Assembly: GCA_900547255.1 (NCBI GenBank)
Contig: URGC01000077.1
Location: 1 to 12,069 of the forward strand
Source of the DNA: an uncultured Eubacterium sp.
GTDB taxonomy: Bacteria > Bacillota > Clostridia > Lachnospirales > Lachnospiraceae
Reading direction: 5' to 3'
DNA: 12,069 bases
How positions within the stretch are numbered: the first letter of the stretch is position 1; every line of letters starts with the position of its first letter. Positions 7,494 through 12,069 of the stretch are shown piece by piece. Made by a program: the position numbers and the translations under genes. A model generated the notes under the pieces. The model was not told the DNA's origin and searched no databases. It saw only the letters and a program-made list of their open reading frames with translations.

Positions 7494-7733
7494 ATGAAAT
7501 TGATTTATGCAAAATACAATATGTATCATAACAGTATTGATGTAACCACATTCGATGGATATGTTTTAAGAATTGAATGCAATGTTGCAGAAGATGGCTT
7601 ACGGACAACTCCCGGTTCTCAATGTGCCTTAAATGCATTGGCAATAGATGAACCATTAGAATATGCGACATTAGCTTTGGATGGAAATTTGCAGATGTGG
7701 GTAGATGCAGAAGATAGTTTGGAATTATTTTAA
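7494..7733 (+). CDS. Small DUF6061-like protein of mobile elements
   Basis: A 79-aa acidic protein with no membrane segment or signal peptide. The MKLIYAKYNM start, a central FDGYVLRIEC and a C-terminal PLEYATLALDG resemble DUF6061 small proteins, which I associate with mobile elements of Lachnospiraceae. Their function is unknown. ATG 7494 is preceded by AAAGGA at good spacing, and the stop is followed within 4 nt by a strong hairpin, so this looks like a complete, independently transcribed gene. It is the only intact plus-strand gene between ychF and the ABC operon. The family assignment is from memory of its sequence pattern and is only moderately sure. Confidence 0.7.
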   Translation: MKLIYAKYNMYHNSIDVTTFDGYVLRIECNVAEDGLRTTPGSQCALNALAIDEPLEYATLALDGNLQMWVDAEDSLELF

Positions 7734-7736
7734 AAT

Positions 7737-7782
7737 AAACGAGAGACGTATCAAACACACAACACTCCTACGTCTCTCGTTT
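7737..7782. terminator. Bidirectional terminator between the DUF6061-like gene and the ABC operon
   Basis: A perfect 14-bp inverted repeat, AAACGAGAGACGTA (7737-7750) with TACGTCTCTCGTTT (7769-7782), has an 18-nt loop. On the plus strand the stem ends in GTTTTCC; on the minus strand it runs into GTTTATTTTAAAAT. It therefore serves two convergent transcripts: the small gene on plus and the ABC permease on minus. Confidence 0.8.
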
Positions 7783-7810
7783 TCCGTTAATATCTTTATT
7801 GCCTTCCTTA

Positions 7811-8506
7811 TTATGAAGATATGTCAGAAACTTTTTTCTGAAAAATAATGAAAACAGCTACGGCTGTCAAGCCTAATGTCAGTCCAATCTGCCATATATT
7901 CTCTTGATTCGTCGGATTTTTTGTAATAATTATCTGCCGAATTATCATAACAACAAGTGATGTAACAATAGTTGCCGGAATAGATTTTTTTATCATTCCT
8001 ATTACAAATGGCCACCAGAATAAGATGCTGCATACAATTGTGCTGACAATTATCATAGGAATCCATTCCGATAAATATTCCATTTGGAAAGAACCCTCTA
8101 ACATATCAAAAGTGGCGTCCATGCCGATAATATACCCACAGCAGCATATATATCCCAGTAGAATTGCAATTGCCGTAAAAATCGAAATAATTATCATTTT
8201 TGCAGCAATAAGCGCCTTTTTATTTAATGGATAGGAAAATAAAATGGTAATCGTTCGCTGACTGTATTCGTTAATTACTAAAGAAGCAGTAATCGCAGAG
8301 GAATACACTAAAAAGATAAAAGAAACCAACAATCCAATTACTAAAAAAGCACTTTCAAAGGTATCTTTCGTCTGTTCCAGATCTGTCATACTGTCAGCCA
8401 ATGATACTGTAATAAATAAAATACAAAAAGCAATTGCAAGCACCACAATAAAAATTTTTCGCAGCAATCTAAACTTTTTAAGCTCAAGTTTCAATAAATG
8501 TGCCAT
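7811..8506 (-). CDS. ABC-2 type transporter permease
   Basis: A 231-aa membrane protein with six predicted helices (about 18-38, 52-77, 100-127, 148-170, 176-194, 205-222). A basic N-terminus (LKLELKKFRLLRK) and a large loop with EYSQRTITILFSYPLNKK (about 80-97) between helices 2 and 3 are typical of ABC-2 exporters of the bacitracin/lantibiotic self-protection type. It would pair with the ATPase immediately upstream. ATG 8506 lies 1 nt after that gene's stop, and its AAGGAG ribosome binding site is inside the ATPase coding sequence, a sign of translational coupling. The permease frame looks intact, but with its ATPase truncated the transporter is probably dead unless another ATPase substitutes. 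The substrate cannot be read from the sequence. Confidence 0.85.
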   Translation of the reverse strand: MAHLLKLELKKFRLLRKIFIVVLAIAFCILFITVSLADSMTDLEQTKDTFESAFLVIGLLVSFIFLVYSSAITASLVINEYSQRTITILFSYPLNKKALIAAKMIIISIFTAIAILLGYICCCGYIIGMDATFDMLEGSFQMEYLSEWIPMIIVSTIVCSILFWWPFVIGMIKKSIPATIVTSLVVMIIRQIIITKNPTNQENIWQIGLTLGLTAVAVFIIFQKKVSDISS

Positions 8507-8507
8507 A

Positions 8508-9032
8508 TTATTTTTCTCCTTCCGTCAGCTGGAAGAAATAATCTTCAAGGCTGTTTTCTTTTCTCCCAATACTCTCTAAACCAACACCATTTTTTACAAG
8601 TAACGCAGAAATTTCTTTTCCAGATACATTCGTATCATAAATTCGTATTGTCTTGTCATCCAAGACCGTAAAATGCGAGTAGTTCTTGTTCTGTTCTAAT
8701 AAGCAGGCTGCCTGCTTTACATCATCTACATTCAGCTCAATATACTCAGCCCGATACTCATGTACATCATTCATTGACACTTCTTTCAACAGCCTGCCAC
8801 CTGAAATAACACCTATTCTGTCAGCAATCTGCTCCACCTCTGAGAGAATGTGGCTTGAAATGAAAATTGTTGTGTCAAAATTTTGATGCAAACGAAGAAA
8901 TAAGCCGCGCATTTCCTTTATTCCTTCCGGATCAAGCGCATTGATTGGTTCATCTAATATTAAAAGCTCCGGTTTAGCCAGAATCGCTCTTGCAATGGCA
9001 AGTCTTTGTTTCATCCCCAACGAATAATCAAA
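8508..9032 (-). pseudogene. ABC transporter ATPase, C-terminal part only (Walker A half missing)
   Basis: The frame keeps, in order, the signature SLGMKQR (fragment residues 4-10), Walker B LLILDEP (23-29), D-loop NALD (31-34), the switch His in SSH (59-61) and a C-terminal regulatory domain of about 110 residues ending LEDYFFQLTEGEK. Everything N-terminal of the signature is absent, including Walker A and the Q-loop. The frame stays open to 9155, but those 41 residues (SKTYSWMFVL..., AAAGKVKHP) do not look like an ABC protein and run opposite to the mobC start. The truncation point therefore falls near 9032-9075. Family and layout match BcrA/lantibiotic-immunity ATPases. Without Walker A it cannot bind ATP normally. 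Confidence 0.85.
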
Positions 9033-9042
9033 TGTGGCTTGC

Positions 9043-9072
9043 GGGTGCTTAACTTTGCCTGCTGCCGCACCC
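9043..9072 (+). other. Possible oriT/operator inverted repeat upstream of mobC
   Basis: GGGTGC (9043-9048) and GCACCC (9067-9072) form a 6-bp inverted repeat in a locally GC-richer stretch just before the MobC-like gene. MOBP-type origins of transfer often sit directly upstream of mobC and contain such repeats. No nick sequence was recognised, so this is a suggestion from position only. Confidence 0.22.
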
Positions 9073-9092
9073 ACTATGAAAGGAGCTTTTCT

Positions 9093-9476
9093 ATGAGCAA
9101 TCAACACAAACATCCAACTATAAGTTTTAGAATCAGCGATGCTGAACGCAAGCAAATCGAAGCCCGTATCCTTGCCAGCGGCATGATGAAGAAAGATTAC
9201 TTTGTCCGTTCCTGCATCTATAACCGCATCTGCGTTGTCGGCAAGAAAGAAAACATATATCCTCTTGTACAGACTGTTAATGCACTATATCTACAATTAC
9301 TTGAAATGCAGAAAGCATTTATTGAATGCTGTGAACATCAAACTTTAAACAATCTTCCTACAAGTGATGAAATAAAGGAACTGCAGACCGACTATAACAA
9401 TATGCTTACAGCCATCATTGATCTGCTTGATGGCGCTAAGTATCTGTGGGAAGGAGAACATCATGAAACAAAATAA
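9093..9476 (+). CDS. MobC-like plasmid/ICE mobilization accessory protein
   Basis: A 127-aa protein starting MSNQHKHPTISFRISDAERK. The N-terminus fits a ribbon-helix-helix DNA-binding fold (strand ISFRI, then helices over about 15-45 with SGMMKKDYFVRSCI). The rest is helical. MobC proteins bind oriT, help open the DNA and recruit the relaxase; here this role is inferred from similarity to MobC-type proteins of Firmicute conjugative elements. AGGAG (9081-9085) 7 nt before ATG 9093 fixes the start; an upstream ATG at 9006 is in frame but lies inside the antisense ABC fragment. The gene is intact and overlaps the next by 14 nt. No relaxase follows, so the module is incomplete. Confidence 0.75.
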   Translation: MSNQHKHPTISFRISDAERKQIEARILASGMMKKDYFVRSCIYNRICVVGKKENIYPLVQTVNALYLQLLEMQKAFIECCEHQTLNNLPTSDEIKELQTDYNNMLTAIIDLLDGAKYLWEGEHHETK

Positions 9477-9729
9477 CCGTTGTTACCTGTTTGGTATGTA
9501 TGAACCTAATACAGATTCAGTTATCATTAATACCATTACTGATACATATACCGGTACGCCTCTTACTATCAGTTGTAAAAAATGCAATTCCGTTGTCTTA
9601 CTTGATACACCCGACGATATCGCGTATCTATATCGGCTGGCACAGGAGAATCCTCTGCTGTATGCTGAATTGGCTTGTAAACCTAATGGATTACAGGAAT
9701 ATGTGGACGCTATGAATGAATTTAATTAA
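9463..9729 (+). CDS. Hypothetical small CxxC protein following mobC
   Basis: An 88-aa protein, ATG 9463 with AAGGAG 6 nt upstream, starting inside the end of the MobC-like gene in another frame, so the two are translationally coupled. It has no membrane segment. A single CKKC (near residue 40) in the middle could bind metal as half a zinc ribbon, perhaps in a dimer. The C-terminal half is helical with ENPLLYAELA. I do not recognise a family. Its tight linkage to mobC suggests a role in the mobilization module, but that is only guilt by association. The gene appears complete. Confidence 0.7.
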   Translation: MKQNNRCYLFGMYEPNTDSVIINTITDTYTGTPLTISCKKCNSVVLLDTPDDIAYLYRLAQENPLLYAELACKPNGLQEYVDAMNEFN

Positions 9730-9765
9730 GTCTGCATAACAGGTTATATCTTAAATTGTTTTCCA

Positions 9766-9801
9766 AGTTTCTATCGAGTTTTTTTTAACTCGATAGAAAC
9801 T
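9766..9801. repeat. 15-bp perfect hairpin with T6 loop
   Basis: AGTTTCTATCGAGTT (9766-9780), six T (9781-9786), then AACTCGATAGAAACT (9787-9801). It lies 36 nt after the CxxC gene. No U-tract follows on either strand (plus continues CGAAGC), so it is not a standard intrinsic terminator. It could be a 3' RNA stabilising stem, a protein target or an element end. Confidence 0.8.
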
Positions 9802-9973
9802 CGAAGCATTAACATAGATTGATAATATACCATCTTACTTGTGACATTAATCTTACCAATGCTTTTCACTCAACTAAACTCTTAACTATCATTGACTAAA
9901 AATATTAAGCAAATACTTAATAAATAATCATCATTGTATCTGTTCATACATCTGTGTTTTATAACGAGTTTTA
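9802..9973. other. AT-rich non-coding stretch
   Basis: No gene is recognisable. The only structure seen is a small inverted repeat, TATTAAG (9903-9909) with CTTAATA (9916-9922), around a 6-nt loop. It may belong to the boundary between the mobilization remnant and the AT-rich right end. Confidence 0.5.
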
Positions 9974-10024
9974 ATTGAGTGATAATTGAGTTTTATTTTA
10001 CCCAAAACTCAATTATCACTCAAT
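9974..10024. repeat. 21-bp perfect hairpin overlapping a pseudogene stop codon
   Basis: The left arm (9974-9994, beginning ATTGAGTGATAATT) and right arm (10004-10024, ending TATCACTCAAT) are perfect complements around a 9-nt loop ATTTTACCC. ATTGAGT occurs twice within the left arm. The ancestral TGA stop of the regulator pseudogene (10011-10009) sits in the right arm. Like the hairpin at 9766 it contains GAGTT/AACTC and lacks a following U-tract. Such perfection in AT-rich DNA suggests selection or recent origin. Confidence 0.85.
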
Positions 10025-10935
10025 CCATCAAATATAACATATCTAGCCGCCGGTCCTTTGCCCTTTAAGTTAATCAATTTCTCACTTCTCATCTTATCAA
10101 TAACACTTCTTGCTTGTTGTTTAGTAAATCCACACATTTCCTGTATTTTAGCAGATGTTATCTGGTCATTCGTTTATAAATACTCTAAAATCATATTTTT
10201 AGCCTTGATATACTGGACTGTTTTATCTCTTGTATATTCCACATCTGACTTTAATGCTTCGTAAACCTTAGCTGTCAGCATGTATTCCTTTCCAACAATC
10301 TCTATTAATCCACTATTAATCAGTTCATTACATGATTTTTTCGTTTCATCCAGAGATTTTTGGACTTTCCTCGGCAACTCTGATAACTGTTCCTTTCTGT
10401 TATCTAAAAGATCTCTTAATATCATCATCTCAGCCAAAGACATAATTTTACTATTTTTATCTTGCACTTCTGTAATAAACTTAACAAATTCAGTATTATC
10501 TATTGCACTAAATATTGTAAGCGAAACTGCATCATTAAATGATCTATATCTTGGATATGGCTTGCCCATCGAAACCATGTCCTTAAAAATAATATCTACT
10601 CCCTGACCTGTCCTCTGGACATACTTCAAATTTTGAAGTGTCTCCGCTATTAGTTTATTTCTAGGAATCGATGGATGAGTTATAATATTGTCCTCTGTAA
10701 TTCCATCAAGAAATCCACCCGGATTTTCAATAACTATTCGATCTGGGTATTGTTTTACATAAACCGCAGCATTACTCTGGTAGTCTCTATGAGACAATGC
10801 ATTGAGAAGTGCTTCCTGAAATACTCTCTCTGGAAAATCTTCCACCTCAAGTCTGAATAATCCTACCTGAATGTTCTCTATCTTACTGTATGCTTGTACT
10901 CTCTCAGTCAACTTATCAAAAGCAGGGAATTTTAT
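10009..10935 (-). pseudogene. RecG-C-like (AAA-4/HATPase_c_4) ATP-binding regulator, truncated and with in-frame stop
   Basis: The frame runs from 10935, just after a TAG at 10938-10936, to TGA at 10011-10009, broken once by TAA at 10176-10174. The N-terminal part has GHKL-like motifs: EALLNALSHRDY (N-box-like), VIENPGGF (G1-like) and RTGQGVDIIF (G2-like). These mark the C-terminal ATP-binding domain of proteins annotated as RecG-like or AlbA/AAA-4 ATP-binding proteins. Winged-helix-like regions follow. After the TAA the same frame continues for 54 codons (TNDQITSAKIQEMCGFTKQQ..., then RYVIFDGLSDN) as a second DNA-binding domain. The usual N-terminal AlbA_2/Schlafen-like domain is absent. A TTG at 10911 could be forced as a start, but the protein-like reading extends upstream (FPAFDK), so this is a remnant. 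Confidence 0.8.
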
Positions 10936-10988
10936 CTAGTTTCTACCTATTGTTTTGATTTTTGAAAAATTGTATTATCATTTTGTTG

Positions 10989-12069
10989 TCATCTCGGTGC
11001 ATCATCAATCAAGCCAATTCTATCCTTAGCTTCAAACTCCACAACCAAATCTTTTTTGGGAAGAAACTCTGGATAACCATTATTCACAACTATAAGCTGT
11101 ATATCCTTTTCATATTCTTTACCCATTTTTATAAATGTATTAATTATTGCGTTAAATATTTCTTCATCCCTAAACTCTTCTTGTGCAGCATTAGCTCCTA
11201 GATTTTTTCTAGGACTATCTATCATCAATAAATTCAGATGATAAAATCTGTCCTTATCTAATGTCATTTTGGCTATGGATAAGTAATACGCAATAATGAT
11301 CAAAGTTACACCACCCAAACTTCCCAAATCATTATATTTACGTCCTCTTACATATGGCAAATATGATTTCTCTTCTATATAACCATAATCAAGTTTCGGG
11401 AAGTGAAAATCCTTCAAATAATCATTGAATACGCTTGTTAATTCTTTAATAATTTCCGATTTATCATTCTGTTCTGCCATATGATTACTAATATTTTTCC
11501 TAATACTCGCCAAATCATCTTCTTTACTTTTCATCAATTTTCGCAAACGTTCATATTCCTCCAGCATATGCAGACCAGAATCTATTTCTTGTATTTGTCT
11601 ATTACATTTGCCAATCTCAAAATTCAATAATTCTATTTGTTCAATATATGGATTAACATACCCTTCCTGTAAATGCAGCAGTTCAGAAGTTTCTTCCTCC
11701 AAAGCATTTCTTTTTTCAAAAATCTGTCTCTCCAATTTATTACTTTTTTCTCGTTCAGATTCTATATGTTTTTGCAACTCAGTATGTCTTCTTTTCAGTA
11801 ATGTCATCTCTTTTTTAACCTGCAGCAAATCACTTACATCCTTTGACATATCATTATTACAAAGAGAACAATGAGTTCCATCATGTTCACTTATTGGCTT
11901 CAAGCAGTTTGGACATACCAAAAATTCATACTTGTTAATTTCAGGAACTCCTACCAAAAGCATTTTACATTTATCAATATCCACTTTATATTGATTCAAA
12001 AGCAACCTTAGCTTTGTAATATACTCATCTTGATCTAACTTTTGCTCTGTTAGCACTCTTATCTCATTT
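10989..12069 (-). CDS. Rad50/SMC-like coiled-coil ATPase, C-terminal part (5' end outside window)
   Basis: The frame is open to the right edge, so the N-terminus with Walker A lies beyond base 12069; about 360 residues are visible. Counting from the GTG at 12056, a zinc motif C48-P-N-C51 ... C63-S-L-C66 is followed by a long coiled coil (about 72-205). A globular ATPase head comes next, with an ABC-like signature GSLGG (245-249), Walker B LNLLMIDSP (274-282) and a final strand LIVVNNG. The residue after the Walker B Asp is Ser, not the usual catalytic Glu. The layout is that of Rad50/SMC-related ATPases and resembles ATPase subunits of ABC-3C anti-mobile-element systems (DUF3732-like), but I cannot name the family. 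It ends about 50 nt before the truncated regulator, on the same strand, in AT-rich DNA that looks horizontally acquired. Confidence 0.75.
   Translation of the reverse strand, partial: NEIRVLTEQKLDQDEYITKLRLLLNQYKVDIDKCKMLLVGVPEINKYEFLVCPNCLKPISEHDGTHCSLCNNDMSKDVSDLLQVKKEMTLLKRRHTELQKHIESEREKSNKLERQIFEKRNALEEETSELLHLQEGYVNPYIEQIELLNFEIGKCNRQIQEIDSGLHMLEEYERLRKLMKSKEDDLASIRKNISNHMAEQNDKSEIIKELTSVFNDYLKDFHFPKLDYGYIEEKSYLPYVRGRKYNDLGSLGGVTLIIIAYYLSIAKMTLDKDRFYHLNLLMIDSPRKNLGANAAQEEFRDEEIFNAIINTFIKMGKEYEKDIQLIVVNNGYPEFLPKKDLVVEFEAKDRIGLIDDAPR

Larger units (their letters stand above)
7047..9801. mobile_element. Composite remnant of one or more integrated mobilizable elements
   Basis: Between ychF and the AT-rich right end are recombinase 3' tails, a DUF6061-like small gene, an ABC exporter pair with a truncated ATPase, and a MobC-like mobilization gene with its follower. 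These parts come from conjugative or mobilizable elements, but no complete integrase, relaxase or helicase remains. Orientation changes and truncation junctions suggest several rounds of insertion and deletion. The boundaries given are the outermost recognisable pieces, not proven ends; no flanking direct repeat was identified. Confidence 0.45.

Noticed and set aside
7423..7758. Minus-strand open frame of 111 codons opposite the DUF6061-like gene
   Set aside because: It starts inside the terminator hairpin, has His/Leu-rich shadow composition, and lies opposite a gene with a good ribosome binding site and matching terminator.
9006..9092. Longer N-terminus for the MobC-like gene from ATG 9006
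   Set aside because: It would translate the antisense of the ABC signature region. AGGAG sits correctly before ATG 9093, where the conserved-looking protein begins.
9766..9801. Hairpin as a Rho-independent terminator of the mob genes
   Set aside because: The only T-run is in the loop; none follows the stem on either strand.
10909..10911. TTG as the genuine start of the AAA-4 protein
   Set aside because: The reading frame continues upstream with protein-like residues (FPAFDK) to a stop, the usual N-terminal domain is missing, and no ribosome binding site was seen.
10929..10939. 11-bp match ATTTTATCTAG shared with the loop of the ychF terminator (5719-5729)
   Set aside because: It is short, AT-rich, about 5 kb apart and in unrelated contexts; chance is sufficient.
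1..12069. tRNA, rRNA, CRISPR array or riboswitch
   Set aside because: None was recognised by eye. There is no regularly spaced repeat-spacer array, and the only tandem array is the MraZ box. A covariance-model scan would be needed for small RNAs.

Overview
The window looks like a low-GC Firmicute chromosome, most likely a Lachnospiraceae-type gut Clostridium. The reasons are the order mraZ-rsmH-ftsL followed by two tandem class B penicillin-binding proteins, strong AAGGAGG-type ribosome binding sites, AT-rich codon choice, and accessory genes of the kind found in Lachnospiraceae mobile elements. Species cannot be fixed from the sequence alone.

Left half (1-6954), conserved chromosome, everything on the minus strand. 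From right to left: ychF with its own terminator, then the head of the division and cell wall (dcw) cluster. That cluster runs promoter, four MraZ boxes, mraZ, rsmH (mraW), ftsL, an FtsI/PBP2B-like transpeptidase and a second, SpoVD-like transpeptidase that leaves the window at its left edge. Gaps of 21-28 nt make mraZ to ftsI a tight operon. MraZ is expected to bind the four GTGGT repeats spaced exactly 10 bp in front of its own gene. The ftsI-spoVD junction differs: it holds a terminator-like hairpin whose T-run touches the spoVD start codon, and no Shine-Dalgarno sequence is visible.

Middle (about 6955-9970), a graveyard of mobile elements. Directly upstream of ychF lie the 3' tail of a tyrosine recombinase (7231-7395) and a shorter stretch that may be another tail (7047-7127). 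Next come a small DUF6061-like gene with a bidirectional terminator, an ABC-2 permease, and an ABC ATPase that has lost its Walker A half. The ATPase is cut off where a divergent mobilization module begins (MobC-like protein plus a small CxxC protein). No relaxase, helicase or complete integrase remains in the window.

Right end (about 9766-12069), AT-rich accessory DNA. Two long hairpins with related sequence frame the 3' side of a decayed RecG-C-like/AAA-4 regulator. That gene has lost its N-terminus and carries an in-frame TAA inside its C-terminal winged-helix region. Beyond it is the C-terminal part of a Rad50/SMC-like coiled-coil ATPase with a double-CxxC zinc motif and an unusual D-S-P Walker B. 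It may belong to an anti-mobile-element (ABC-3C-like) system whose remaining components would lie right of the window. This is the best candidate here for something poorly described, but its N-terminus and partners are not visible.
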